DNA of 64,000 bases from an uncultured Bacilli bacterium (GCA_934130175.1 CAKOXP010000008.1:3710-67709), one strand, 5' to 3'; positions 43,282 through 51,645 are shown, counted from the first letter of the stretch. Notes: generated by a model not told the origin, from the letters alone. A program made the numbers and translations.

Positions 43282-43373
43282 TTTTTAATTTCTCCTTTTC
43301 GTTTCATCTTCTATTAGTTTCTAATACCTACAACCCTTAAGGCACGAAGTAGATAAATTCGCTAATATGTTTA

Positions 43374-43970
43374 TTATTTTAAAGCTTCTAATAATTCAGC
43401 TTTTTTCATTGTTGAAGCACCTTTAATATTTTGTTTTTTTGCTTCTTCTTTAAGTTCTGCAACTGTCATTTTTGAATAATCTGTTGCTTCTTTTTTAGTT
43501 TCTTTCTTTTCTTCTTTTTTTGCTTCTACTTTCTTAGTATCAGCTTTCTTAACTGTTTTTGTTCCTTCAATAGTAACTTCTTTTAAAATTTCAGTTTTGT
43601 TTGCTTTTGCTTTTCCAGCTTTTCCATCACGAGCAACTTTTACTAATTCAGTAAATGCTTCTGGATTGCTGATAGCGATTTCTGATAACATTTTACGGTT
43701 TACTTCAACACCAGCTTTAGTTAATCCTTCAATAAATCTTGAATAACTAATGTCATTTTGACGACATGCAGCATTGATTCTTGTAATCCATAACTTTCTG
43801 AAATCTCTCTTCTTTTGTTTTCTGTCTCTAAATGCATATTGACCTGAATGCATTAATTGTTCTTTAGCAGTTTTATATAATCTATGTTTACTACCAAAGT
43901 AACCTTTAGCTTGTTTTAATACTTTTTTATGACGAGCTTTTGTAACAGCTCCATTCTTTACTCTTGCCAT
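43374..43970 (-). CDS. rplT: 50S ribosomal protein L20 with Rho_N-like C-terminal tail
   Basis: Ribosomal protein L20, 198 aa against about 118 normally. The core (residues 1-118) is standard: MARVKNGAVTKARHKKVLK, AKGYFGSKHRLYKTAKEQL and RFIEGLTKAGVEVNRKMLSE. Residues about 119-160 are a Lys/Glu/Ala linker. The last 38 residues, MTVAELKEEAKKQNIKGAS-TMKKAELLEAL, match the tail of S2 in this window and resemble Rho_N. L20 also represses its own operon by binding the infC leader; whether the tail contributes is open. Confidence 0.94.
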   Translation of the reverse strand: MARVKNGAVTKARHKKVLKQAKGYFGSKHRLYKTAKEQLMHSGQYAFRDRKQKKRDFRKLWITRINAACRQNDISYSRFIEGLTKAGVEVNRKMLSEIAISNPEAFTELVKVARDGKAGKAKANKTEILKEVTIEGTKTVKKADTKKVEAKKEEKKETKKEATDYSKMTVAELKEEAKKQNIKGASTMKKAELLEALK

Positions 43971-43996
43971 TTTATTTCCTCCTTAATACTTCTAAA

Positions 43997-44185
43997 TTAA
44001 ATAATATTTTTTAATCTGTTGTAATCTGCTTTAGATAAAGTAGATCCCTTTCTACAACTTCTATTGAAGTTTGTTGATTTAGAACCAGTATTATGTCTAC
44101 TTCCTGGTTTTCCAATTTTAACAACTTTGTTTTTATTTGTTCTAAAAACTTTTGCACTACCTTTATGTGTTTTAATTTTTGGCAT
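43997..44185 (-). CDS. rpmI: 50S ribosomal protein L35
   Basis: Ribosomal protein L35, 62 aa: MPKIKTHKGSAKVFRTNKN, then HNTGSKSTNFNRSCRKGSTLSKAD. Middle gene of infC-rpmI-rplT with gaps of 15 and 26 bp. Length and order are normal. Confidence 0.96.
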   Translation of the reverse strand: MPKIKTHKGSAKVFRTNKNKVVKIGKPGSRHNTGSKSTNFNRSCRKGSTLSKADYNRLKNII

Positions 44186-44200
44186 AATTATTTCCTCCTA

Positions 44201-44731
44201 CTATTTTTCTTTCTTTGGTAATAACATCATTGTCATAGTTCTACCGTCAAGCTTAGGCATTTCACCTACTTCAGCATAGTCCTCTACTTTTGAAGCAAAG
44301 CGTAATAAAACCTCTTTTCCTAATTCGGTATGAGCCATTTGTCTACCCTTAAATCTAATTGTTAATTTAACTTTGTCACCCTTTTGTAAATACTTAGTAG
44401 CATTTCTAAGTTTAGTTTCAAAGTCTCCAATATCAATTACAGGTGATAGGCGAAATTCCTTTAACTCAGACATATTAGCCTTTTGTTTTTTTAATGCTTC
44501 CTTAGCTTTCTTTTGTTTTTCATAACGGAACTTATTATAATCCATTACTTTACAAACAGGCGGATTAGCATTAGGACTAATAAGAACTAAATCCAAAGAA
44601 GCATAATTTGCTAAAGTCTTAGCATCTTCAATAGACTTTACTCCTACTTGTTCACCATTTGGCCCAATTACTAAAACTTCTCGAGCTTTAATCTGATCAT
44701 TGATCAGCATGTTATCTTTATTGTTTGCGAT
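44201..44731 (-). CDS. infC: Translation initiation factor IF-3 (ATC start)
   Basis: IF-3 blocks premature subunit joining and checks the start codon; 176 aa from the start chosen here. Core: MLINDQIKAREVLVIGPNGEQVGV, ANPPVCKVMDYNKFRYEKQKKAKE and KGDKVKLTIRFKGRQMAHTE. The frame has an ATG at 44746, but that ATG forms part of the SD: GGAGGTG is followed 6 nt later by ATC (44731-44729). IF-3 genes characteristically use rare ATT/ATC/ATA starts for autoregulation, so ATC is the likely start. First gene of infC-rpmI-rplT. Confidence 0.93.
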   Translation of the reverse strand: MANNKDNMLINDQIKAREVLVIGPNGEQVGVKSIEDAKTLANYASLDLVLISPNANPPVCKVMDYNKFRYEKQKKAKEALKKQKANMSELKEFRLSPVIDIGDFETKLRNATKYLQKGDKVKLTIRFKGRQMAHTELGKEVLLRFASKVEDYAEVGEMPKLDGRTMTMMLLPKKEK

Positions 44732-44756
44732 AACTAACACCTCCATAAAATAAGAA

Positions 44757-44860
44757 AAGTGGATATAAATTTATACCCACTTAAAAACCTATAATTTTAA
44801 TTATATTAATTGGCTTTTTACCTAGTACTATTCGCTACTCAGGTGGATATAAATCGCTTT
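44757..44860 (-). promoter_or_regulatory. infC leader with attenuator (L20-type)
   Basis: A terminator hairpin AAGTGG-TATAAATTTATA-CCACTT (44757-44782), followed on the minus strand by TTTTCTTATTTT, lies just before infC. Upstream, GATTTATATCCACCT (complement of 44841-44855) can pair with the AGTGGGTATAAAT arm of the terminator, forming an antiterminator. This fits the L20-regulated leader known for this operon in Bacillus. Confidence 0.75.
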
Positions 44861-44880
44861 CCTTTTTCTTGACTGATATA

Positions 44881-44909
44881 ATTATATGCTTAAAGCTATT
44901 AAAAGTCAA
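44881..44909 (-). promoter_or_regulatory. Promoter of infC-rpmI-rplT
   Basis: TTGACT (complement of 44904-44909), 17-bp spacer, TATAAT (complement of 44881-44886). It gives a ~140-nt leader to infC. Confidence 0.88.
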
Positions 44910-44924
44910 CACTTTTTTCATATT

Positions 44925-46145
44925 TTAGAGATTAAAATTTCCCTTTTTAAAAATTAATTTCTTGCCTTGATTCGTTTCAGCTTCTATTTGTAAGTCACTT
45001 GTTCCTATCATGAAGTCAACATGAGTAGCACATATATTTAAGCCTTTTTTAATTAATTCTTCTTCACTTAAGTTTTTGCTATTATATATACTTTTAACAA
45101 AACCTCTTCCAAGGGCTAGATGACATGAAGCATTTTCATCAAATAACGTTTGGTTAAAGACTAAACCAGTATTAGATATAGGTGAGGCGTATGCAACTAG
45201 TGCTACTTCTCCTAAATAATCTGCTTTCTCTTCAGAAGTGATTATTTTTTCTAAAGTCTTTTGTCCTTCTTTTGCATAGCAAGAAACAGCCTTACCATCT
45301 TTAAACTCTATATAAAAATCATTAATACAAACATCGTTATAATATAAAGGTTTACTGGCATAAACAATCCCATTTGTTTTTCTATAGTCAGGCGAAGTAA
45401 ATATTTCATAGCTTGGCATATTTACGATTAAAGATCTTCCTAAATCATTTTGTTTATCTAAATTCATCCAAATATTTTTATCTGGTAACTCAATATATAA
45501 ATCTGTACCAAGTGAATTTGTATAATGCATCTTTCTAATGTTAAGATTATTTAATTTTTCTTTATACTTGTTATTGGTTTCTATATATTCATCCCAAGCA
45601 GCAATAGGATCATCTCTATCAACCATACACATTTTCATAATCATATAAAATAATTTTTGATATGCTTCATCATCATCCTTGAAGACTGTCTTAGCCCATC
45701 TTTCATTAGGAAGTGCAACTATTGTCCAAGGGAAAGTATATTTACTGACATTTTTTCTATAATATGGTGTGGTTTTTCCTCTTTCACTTACCCATTTTGC
45801 TATTTTATCTTCACCAATATCATTCATTAAACCTGGAACTGTAGAAGTTAAGAATAACAAAGAACCTCCTTTTAAGGCATAAGTATTCAAATTTGTTCTA
45901 TCGATAAGCGGATTCAATTTTATATCTTCAACTGAAGTATTCTTTAAATAATCATGAATTTCATCTAAATCATTAACATTTATACAAACATCAAATATTC
46001 CCATCTCATTTGCTTTTTCTTTAACTTTTAATGCAAAAGGAATATGTTCTTTAAAATCACAATTTATCATTAAAGATTTACTATCATCAAAGTTAAGACA
46101 TTTTTTTAAAATTAATTCAATATATTTTTCTTCTAATTCTCTCAT
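44925..46145 (-). CDS. M29 family aminopeptidase (AmpS/PepS-like)
   Basis: Metal-dependent aminopeptidase of family M29 (thermophilic aminopeptidase type), 406 aa. Visible blocks: MRELEEKYIELILKKCLNF, SERGKTTPYYRKNVSKYTFPW, TNSLGTDLYIELPDKNIWM, VNMPSYEIFTSPDYRKTNG (metal-ligand Glu region), HLALGRGF and THVDFMIGTSDLQIEA near the C-terminus with metal-binding His and Asp. Normal length. GAGGTGAAAAA precedes the ATG. It stands alone. Cytoplasmic, releasing N-terminal residues from peptides. Confidence 0.9.
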   Translation of the reverse strand: MRELEEKYIELILKKCLNFDDSKSLMINCDFKEHIPFALKVKEKANEMGIFDVCINVNDLDEIHDYLKNTSVEDIKLNPLIDRTNLNTYALKGGSLLFLTSTVPGLMNDIGEDKIAKWVSERGKTTPYYRKNVSKYTFPWTIVALPNERWAKTVFKDDDEAYQKLFYMIMKMCMVDRDDPIAAWDEYIETNNKYKEKLNNLNIRKMHYTNSLGTDLYIELPDKNIWMNLDKQNDLGRSLIVNMPSYEIFTSPDYRKTNGIVYASKPLYYNDVCINDFYIEFKDGKAVSCYAKEGQKTLEKIITSEEKADYLGEVALVAYASPISNTGLVFNQTLFDENASCHLALGRGFVKSIYNSKNLSEEELIKKGLNICATHVDFMIGTSDLQIEAETNQGKKLIFKKGNFNL

Positions 46146-46204
46146 TTTTTCACCTCAATAATTACCATATATAATACCAAATTTAATTCTAATGAGCAAG
46201 AAAA

Positions 46205-46229
46205 AAATCCACATAAAATGGATTTTTGT
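46205..46229 (-). terminator. Terminator of the YfiH-like gene
   Basis: AAAATCCA/TGGATTTT stem with seven T residues on the minus strand. Confidence 0.8.
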
Positions 46230-46239
46230 TATAATTATT

Positions 46240-47082
46240 TTATTTTTTAACTTTGTAGAATGCGCCACAGAAGTTACGTCCAAATTTAGATTGATCATTT
46301 AAACCATATTTACTTGCTGCACTATTAGAATAATATTCAGGATTAGTAATAGTATCATTTTCATTATATACTACATTTTGAATATTTCTTTCTTTCATTT
46401 CTTCTTGAATAGCTTTTCTTAAATTAATATGGAAAATTCCATTTTTATCTTCGATTATGCCTTTATCCCATAATTTCTTATCTGTAGCCCAAGAAGGATA
46501 TGTATCATAAGTCCAACTATCACCAGCACAAGCAGACACATAAGCAATAATATCTTCATCTTTACTGTTATATGCTTCTTTTAATGCATCAGCAACCATC
46601 ATTGGCATTTTTTTATCAATTAAATCTGCAGAACAGTGAGCTACTGCTGTAACACCTTTGCTTCTATCTTCCATAACAACAACAGGACAATCTGCTACTG
46701 GATGTCCAACAACTACTCCTGGAACTTTATCAGTAATAATTAAAATATCTTCATCAATATCAGTCCATCCATTTGTATTAGCTTCAACATAGTCTCTAGT
46801 TATTTCAAAATAACTACCATCTTTAGTTTTTTGATCAGCCATGAACATCTTGTGCCAATTAAATCCATTATCTTTACCAAAGGCTAATCTATGAGAATTA
46901 AAAATAACTCTTTTATCATCCTTTGTTAGTTCATAATCATTTAAATCCTCAATATTTAAGCTATGAATGCTTGCCAACATCTTCTTGTCAAATTCAGTGA
47001 TGTTGCTTAGTCTCATAGTTCCACCATTCATTGTTCCATAAATATTTTTAGAATCAACTAATTTTAAATTATATTTTACCAT
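46240..47082 (-). CDS. YfiH/LACC1-like (DUF152) protein, variant
   Basis: Protein of 280 aa resembling the YfiH/DUF152 family, formerly called multicopper polyphenol oxidases and now known as purine nucleoside phosphorylase/adenosine deaminase enzymes. Supporting features: FNSHRLAFGKDNGFNWHKMF near the N-terminus, then DILIITDKVPGVVVGHPVADCPVVVME with the ADC metal Cys, and VTAVAHCSADLIDKKMP where the family has a second metal His. The usual HAGWRG is changed to HCSADL, and the middle is longer. The call is moderate. It is flanked by its own terminator and likely promoter. Confidence 0.6.
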   Translation of the reverse strand: MVKYNLKLVDSKNIYGTMNGGTMRLSNITEFDKKMLASIHSLNIEDLNDYELTKDDKRVIFNSHRLAFGKDNGFNWHKMFMADQKTKDGSYFEITRDYVEANTNGWTDIDEDILIITDKVPGVVVGHPVADCPVVVMEDRSKGVTAVAHCSADLIDKKMPMMVADALKEAYNSKDEDIIAYVSACAGDSWTYDTYPSWATDKKLWDKGIIEDKNGIFHINLRKAIQEEMKERNIQNVVYNENDTITNPEYYSNSAASKYGLNDQSKFGRNFCGAFYKVKK

Positions 47083-47157
47083 TTTATATTCCCCCTTAAA
47101 ATGTATTCACATTATACTATAAATTCTTTAAAATGTCAAGATTTATTTGTGGGCATA

Positions 47158-47196
47158 AAAAAACTTCTTATTAATATATTAACATAAAAAAGTTTT
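47158..47196 (-). terminator. Terminator of the glyS operon
   Basis: AACTT/AAGTT outer arms with an AT-rich inner stem (TTAATATATTAA) and seven T residues on the minus strand, after the GATase stop. Confidence 0.6.
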
Positions 47197-47197
47197 A

Positions 47198-47941
47198 TTA
47201 TTTGACTAATCTTTTTGATTCTATTTCTCTAATATTGTTTTTACTATAACTAAATTTTTTAGCTTCATTTATAAAATAATTAATTATCTTTCTCGAATTT
47301 TCATCAAAATCATAACTAACTTCTGGATGCCATTGTATTCCCATATTAAAGAAATTTGCTGGATATTCTATTCCCTCTATTAATCCATCTTCACTTATAG
47401 CAACTGTCTTATAAATATGATTTTCTAAAGCATGATATTTATGAAAACTATTAACCATAATTTCTTTTTCGCCAATGATTTCAAAAAGTTTAGAATCTTC
47501 ATTTATATATACTTTATGGGTTAAAATATCATAATTTTCTTGGTCATGCTTTATTTCTGTTTCATTAGTTCCTAATTCTACGTCCTCTTGATAACAGCTC
47601 ATCATTTGCATACTCAAACAAACAGCTAATGTTGGTATCTTTTTTTCAATAGCACATTCAAGCATATATCTATCATACGGAGTAAACTTCATACCTCCTG
47701 GTAAAAATAAACCATCACATCTATCTAAATTATCATTAATGATTTGTTTTTCCTCTAAAGTTAATTCTTTAAATTCACTAGTTTTTGTATCAATATAATT
47801 AACATCTTGAACAGGAGGTATCGGAAAAACATTCCCTCCTGCTTTCTGAAGAGTTCTTCTAACTGATTCAGCCATATAAGTAATGCATCTATTATCACTC
47901 AAGTGTTGGTATCTTAATGGCACTCCAATTATTGGTCTCAT
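47198..47941 (-). CDS. Class I glutamine amidotransferase, PuuD-like (peptidase C26)
   Basis: Protein of 247 aa in the gamma-glutamyl hydrolase family (PuuD, gamma-glutamyl-GABA hydrolase). Start MRPIIGVPLRYQ, then CDGLFLPGGMKFTPY, the nucleophile Cys in PTLAVCLSMQMMS (the family usually has GxCxGxQ, so this loop is modified), and the catalytic His-Glu in MGIQWHPEVS. It lies 9 bp after glyS in a T-box operon, which suggests a tie to amino-acid supply, but the substrate is unknown. Cytoplasmic. Confidence 0.82.
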   Translation of the reverse strand: MRPIIGVPLRYQHLSDNRCITYMAESVRRTLQKAGGNVFPIPPVQDVNYIDTKTSEFKELTLEEKQIINDNLDRCDGLFLPGGMKFTPYDRYMLECAIEKKIPTLAVCLSMQMMSCYQEDVELGTNETEIKHDQENYDILTHKVYINEDSKLFEIIGEKEIMVNSFHKYHALENHIYKTVAISEDGLIEGIEYPANFFNMGIQWHPEVSYDFDENSRKIINYFINEAKKFSYSKNNIREIESKRLVK

Positions 47942-47950
47942 CCTAACCTC

Positions 47951-49327
47951 CTAAAATTTAATCTTTTCTTCTATATAATCTACTAATTCATCCAAATTTA
48001 AAGTTATTTGTTCCATAGTATCTCTATCTCTTACAGTAACTGTATTATTATTTATTGTTTCATCATCAATAGTTATTGCAAATGGTGTTCCAACAGCATC
48101 ACATCTTCTATATCTTTTTCCAATTGAACCAGCTTCGTCATAACTAGTCATAAAGTATTTTGATAAAGTTTGGTATACTTCATTTGCTTTTTCTGAATGA
48201 TATTTTTTAACAAGAGGTAAAACAGCCACTTTGAATGGTGCTAAAGCTGGATGTAGTTTTAATACTTCTCTTGTATCGTTTTCTAACTCTTCTACGTGAT
48301 AACTATCTGCTAAAACAGCTAATAAAAGTCTATCTACTCCTACAGATGGTTCAATTACATATGGTAAGTATTTCTCATTAGTTTCTGGATCTAAGTATTT
48401 TAAATCAGCCTTAGAATGCGCCTCATGTACACCTAAATCATAATTAGTACGATCTGCTACTCCCCATAATTCTCCCCATCCCATTGGATAGTTATATTCA
48501 ATATCAGTAGTTGCAGCACTATAGAATACTAATTCATCTTTTTCATGATCTCTATATCTTAAATTTTCTTCTCTTAATCCTAAGCTTTTCAAAAAATCAA
48601 GACAATATTTTTTCCAGTATTCAAACCATTCTAAATCAGTTCCTGGTTTACAGAAAAATTCTAATTCCATTTGTTCAAATTCTCTAGTTCTAAAAATAAA
48701 GTTACCAGGAGTAATTTCATTTCTAAATGCTTTACCAACCTGTCCAATACCAAATGGTAATTTTGCTCTCATAGAACGATATACATTAGAAAAGTTAACA
48801 AATATTCCTTGAGCAGTTTCTCCTCTTAAATAAACTTTACTTTGACTATCATTAGTAACACCCATATGAGTTTCAAATAATAAGTTAAATTGTCTAATTG
48901 ATGTAAAGTCACTCTTACCGCAATGAGGACAAGTAATATTGTTTTCTTTGATAAATTCTTCTAATTTTTCATTACTCCAACCATCACCTGTTTCTTCACC
49001 CTTAGTAAATTCTTCAATTAATTTATCAGCACGATGACGTGTTTTACAATTTTTACAATCTATTAAAGGATCAGAAAAGCTTGCGACATGTCCACTTGCT
49101 ACCCACACTTCCGGATTCATAAGTATAGCAGCATCTAATCCATAATTATATCTATTTTCTTGAATAAATTTTTTATGCCATGCATTTTTAATATTATCTT
49201 TTAATTCTTTTCCTAATGGACCATAATCCCAAGTATTTGCAAGTCCCCCATATATTTCACTTCCTTGAAAGATATATCCATATTGTTTAGCATAATTTAC
49301 TAGTTTTTCCATTGTTAATTGTTCCAT
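47951..49327 (-). CDS. glyS: Glycyl-tRNA synthetase (dimeric alpha2 type)
   Basis: Class II synthetase charging tRNA-Gly, 458 aa, the single-chain eukaryote/Thermus-like form rather than the GlyQ/GlyS pair. Motifs: GYIFQGSEIYGGLANTWDYG (motif 1 region), LRGETAQGIFVNF, GIGQVGKAFRNEITPGNFIFRTREF (motif 2), EPSVGVDRLLLAVL (motif 3) and the anticodon domain FKVAVLPLVKKYH. A Cys pair and CPHCG suggest a zinc site in the insert. Overlaps the LOG gene by 13 bp and is under the upstream T-box. Confidence 0.96.
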   Translation of the reverse strand: MEQLTMEKLVNYAKQYGYIFQGSEIYGGLANTWDYGPLGKELKDNIKNAWHKKFIQENRYNYGLDAAILMNPEVWVASGHVASFSDPLIDCKNCKTRHRADKLIEEFTKGEETGDGWSNEKLEEFIKENNITCPHCGKSDFTSIRQFNLLFETHMGVTNDSQSKVYLRGETAQGIFVNFSNVYRSMRAKLPFGIGQVGKAFRNEITPGNFIFRTREFEQMELEFFCKPGTDLEWFEYWKKYCLDFLKSLGLREENLRYRDHEKDELVFYSAATTDIEYNYPMGWGELWGVADRTNYDLGVHEAHSKADLKYLDPETNEKYLPYVIEPSVGVDRLLLAVLADSYHVEELENDTREVLKLHPALAPFKVAVLPLVKKYHSEKANEVYQTLSKYFMTSYDEAGSIGKRYRRCDAVGTPFAITIDDETINNNTVTVRDRDTMEQITLNLDELVDYIEEKIKF

Positions 49328-49866
49328 AATTCTCTCTCCTTTTCAATTAATTTAACAATCTCTTCTTCTTTACTCTCTATTCTAACATACTCACCAATGC
49401 TTTTTTTGGCGAATTTTTTCTCATATAACCAAAACATTTCTTTTATAAGTGGTGAATAGAAAAAATCATCATTATATAAAATAATTAATTTATCATCTTC
49501 TTTAGTTCTAGATTCTTCAATAGAAGATAGTATTTCTGTATAAGTCCCAAGTCCTCCCGGTAAAAATAGTAAAACATCACTTTTTTGATAAATTTCTCTC
49601 ATTCTATCCATTGATGTTTCTACTATAATTGTCTCATCTAAATCTAAGTCATCAAGTTGATCCTTATAAATTTTAAGTGTTACTCCGCAGACTTTTTTAT
49701 TATGATTTTTAAAAATATCATAACAACTTCCCATTAAACCATTATGGTAAGCACCAAATACTAGATTAACATCTTCAATTGCCGCTAGTTTTGCAACTAA
49801 TGATAAACTATTTTTATAAAATTTATCATCTACTATTTCAGAACCACAACCTATAAATACATTCAT
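49315..49866 (-). CDS. LOG family (TIGR00730) protein
   Basis: Lysine decarboxylase-like Rossmann protein of 183 aa. It has FIGCGSEIVDDKFY at the start, LVFGAYHNGLMGSCYD, and the diagnostic PGGLGTYTEILSSIEE (PGGxGTxxE) near residue 103. LOG proteins hydrolyse nucleoside monophosphates (cytokinin riboside phosphates in plants); the bacterial substrate is often unknown. It is the first gene after the T-box and overlaps glyS by 13 bp, an unusual partner for a synthetase. AGGAGG precedes the ATG. Confidence 0.87.
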   Translation of the reverse strand: MNVFIGCGSEIVDDKFYKNSLSLVAKLAAIEDVNLVFGAYHNGLMGSCYDIFKNHNKKVCGVTLKIYKDQLDDLDLDETIIVETSMDRMREIYQKSDVLLFLPGGLGTYTEILSSIEESRTKEDDKLIILYNDDFFYSPLIKEMFWLYEKKFAKKSIGEYVRIESKEEEIVKLIEKERELWNN

Positions 49867-49884
49867 AAAATTCCTCCTAAAATA

Positions 49885-50010
49885 AGAAAAACTTCTAGAA
49901 TATATATAAGGACGAAAATAAATATTTCCGCGGTTCCACCTTATTTATTCTAGAAGAATCACTTTAATTATACTGCTGTTTGAGTTTCCACCTCAGTCAT
50001 CGCAACTTAT
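49885..50010 (-). promoter_or_regulatory. T-box riboswitch upstream of LOG-glyS (short)
   Basis: On the minus strand TAAGGTGGAACCGCGG (complement of 49928-49943) is the T-box core. Terminator arms CTTCTAGAATA and TATTCTAGAAG flank it, ending in TTTTTC. Upstream of the core only about 60-70 nt are available if transcription starts at the promoter at 50.02-50.04 kb, so Stem I would be very short. A glycine specifier codon could not be located with confidence. Confidence 0.85.
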
Positions 50011-50016
50011 AAATAT

Positions 50017-50045
50017 ATACTACTAATATTTATTTAATTAGTCAA
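50017..50045 (-). promoter_or_regulatory. Promoter for the glyS T-box leader
   Basis: TTGACT (complement of 50040-50045), 17-bp spacer, TAGTAT (complement of 50017-50022). The -35 overlaps the end of the 32-codon ORF. Confidence 0.7.
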
Positions 50046-50136
50046 GATGAACAATCGATTTTTTTCCGATAATGTAAACATAGTATCCATCTTGTTTTCT
50101 ATTTTTTAAAATAAACTCTTTAATTTTCTTAATCAT
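50038..50136 (-). CDS. Small 32-aa ORF upstream of the glyS T-box
   Basis: MIKKIKEFILKNRKQDGYYV... ending SIVHLD. A basic N-terminal helix and a beta-like ending; no TM. AGAGGGG lies 7 nt before the ATG and a strong promoter is just upstream. It could be a real small protein, or part of a longer T-box leader read as an ORF; the lack of Stem I motifs in it favours a small protein. Function unknown. Confidence 0.45.
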   Translation of the reverse strand: MIKKIKEFILKNRKQDGYYVYIIGKKSIVHLD

Positions 50137-50161
50137 ACCAATACCCCTCTTACGAGTGCAT

Positions 50162-50190
50162 ATTATACCATATATTTAAGAAAAAGTAAA
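50162..50190 (-). promoter_or_regulatory. Promoter of the 32-aa ORF
   Basis: TTTACT (complement of 50185-50190), 17-bp spacer, TATAAT (complement of 50162-50167). Confidence 0.72.
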
Positions 50191-50219
50191 GAAGTAACTA
50201 ATGTTTATAAGTTTATATT

Positions 50220-51614
50220 CTAATAATCAATATCAGTTTTAGCAACTTCTATTACTGGACGAACACCAAAAGAATAAGTGCTGGTAACATGATTTAACTC
50301 TAAACGACGATAATCAGCATCAATGGTCAAAACTGAAGAAAAATATAGAGAACCATGTGTTTCTAACCATTCACCTTTTGTCATTAAATCACCTGATGAA
50401 TATTTTGTATTTTCCATTAGATATTTACATTTAGTACTCACTTCTCCCAATCCTCCATTATTTATTATAACATCACATCCTGCACTCATTTCTTGACCCG
50501 TTAATAATCGTGCTGCATAACCTTCATAACTAAATCCTGATTTTCTAACTATGCCTTCAGAATCTGTTATATCTCTTATATTGCTTTTTAATCTTACATT
50601 TTTCCATTGATCTATTGTTGGTAATTGTTTTATTGCTGTTACTGGTCCATCAATATAATCTCTTGAATCATAATTCTGAGCATTTGAATCATACGGATAT
50701 ACTGTTGAATTTGAAGGTTTTCCCTCGCTTACGTTATTATAATAGATTAACACTGCTGTTTTATCATCCGTTGTTGTTCCATTTATCATATCTGATACAT
50801 AATAAAATCTTTCTGTTTCAGCATCATATATACTATCACCATTAACATCACAATCAAAAGCATCACCTGATGCGAGTATTCCACTCTTTCCTAAATTACC
50901 ATATGTTATTGTTGTAGTTTTCATACTTCCACTTGCTGTATAGCCATCTGCACCACAAAAGTGATACTCATTTGTTTGGCTACATGTTTCTGTATGAAGT
51001 GTTGTTGCTCTTTTACATATTGCTGTTTTTGTTGGTGTTACTGTTTGAGTAGCTTCTAAACTAAGTTGAGCATTAAATATTTTTCCCATTACTTCGTTTT
51101 CTGTATTATTATCTCCTGCTTTTGAGTCTATCCAAATTCTTAAACTATACTTAATAGTTTTTCCTTTTTCAATTGTTCCTGAGTCTATTACTCTATCTGT
51201 TAATATTTTTGATTTTGATGCTGTTGCTTCTTCTCCATCTTTTAATAAAATATATCTTACTTTAGAGTCAGCTAATCTATCTTCATCTGCTATTGTTACA
51301 TCTTCATTATTATCATTTGTATAAATATCTAGATCTTTTAATGATAAAGTATAACTACTTGTACTACTTTTATTTGTTAATGTAAATGTATATTCTTTTG
51401 TAGTCATTCCTTGTCTATAACTTCTTGGTACTTCTTTTGTTAATTTTATTCCCTCACTTGTTGTATCATCTAATGTTAATTCTAAGTTTCCTGCTGTTAT
51501 CTTGTTAATTATCTCTGATTTTTTAGTTATATTTAACCACGCATATGTTGTTCCTATTATTACTACTAGTGTTAGCACTAGTGCAACTACTAATATTTTT
51601 TTATTATTTTTCAT
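50220..51614 (-). CDS. SipW-type surface protein, paralogue A
   Basis: Exported protein of 464 aa. Signal helix ILVVALVLTLVVIIGTTYAW, then ITAGNLELTLDDTTSEGIKL: the SipW-dependent signal layout seen in TasA-type fibre proteins. The N-terminal beta domain (to about 195) is almost identical to that of the gene at 54.7 kb. A Cys-containing region (CKRATTLHTETC) follows, then a domain with DAFDCDVNGDSIYDAETERFY and GYAARLLTGQEM, ending GVRPVIEVAK, which resembles DUF6273 or C-type-lectin-like surface domains. The last 60 residues differ from the paralogue. SD AAGGAG. Confidence 0.72.
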   Translation of the reverse strand: MKNNKKILVVALVLTLVVIIGTTYAWLNITKKSEIINKITAGNLELTLDDTTSEGIKLTKEVPRSYRQGMTTKEYTFTLTNKSSTSSYTLSLKDLDIYTNDNNEDVTIADEDRLADSKVRYILLKDGEEATASKSKILTDRVIDSGTIEKGKTIKYSLRIWIDSKAGDNNTENEVMGKIFNAQLSLEATQTVTPTKTAICKRATTLHTETCSQTNEYHFCGADGYTASGSMKTTTITYGNLGKSGILASGDAFDCDVNGDSIYDAETERFYYVSDMINGTTTDDKTAVLIYYNNVSEGKPSNSTVYPYDSNAQNYDSRDYIDGPVTAIKQLPTIDQWKNVRLKSNIRDITDSEGIVRKSGFSYEGYAARLLTGQEMSAGCDVIINNGGLGEVSTKCKYLMENTKYSSGDLMTKGEWLETHGSLYFSSVLTIDADYRRLELNHVTSTYSFGVRPVIEVAKTDIDY

Positions 51615-51645
51615 TACTACTTCTCCTTAAAAATATTTTTATTTT

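Noticed and set aside
43282..43373. S2 leader or attenuator between rplT and rpsB
   Set aside because: I saw no clear hairpin, promoter or known leader motif in this 92-bp gap.
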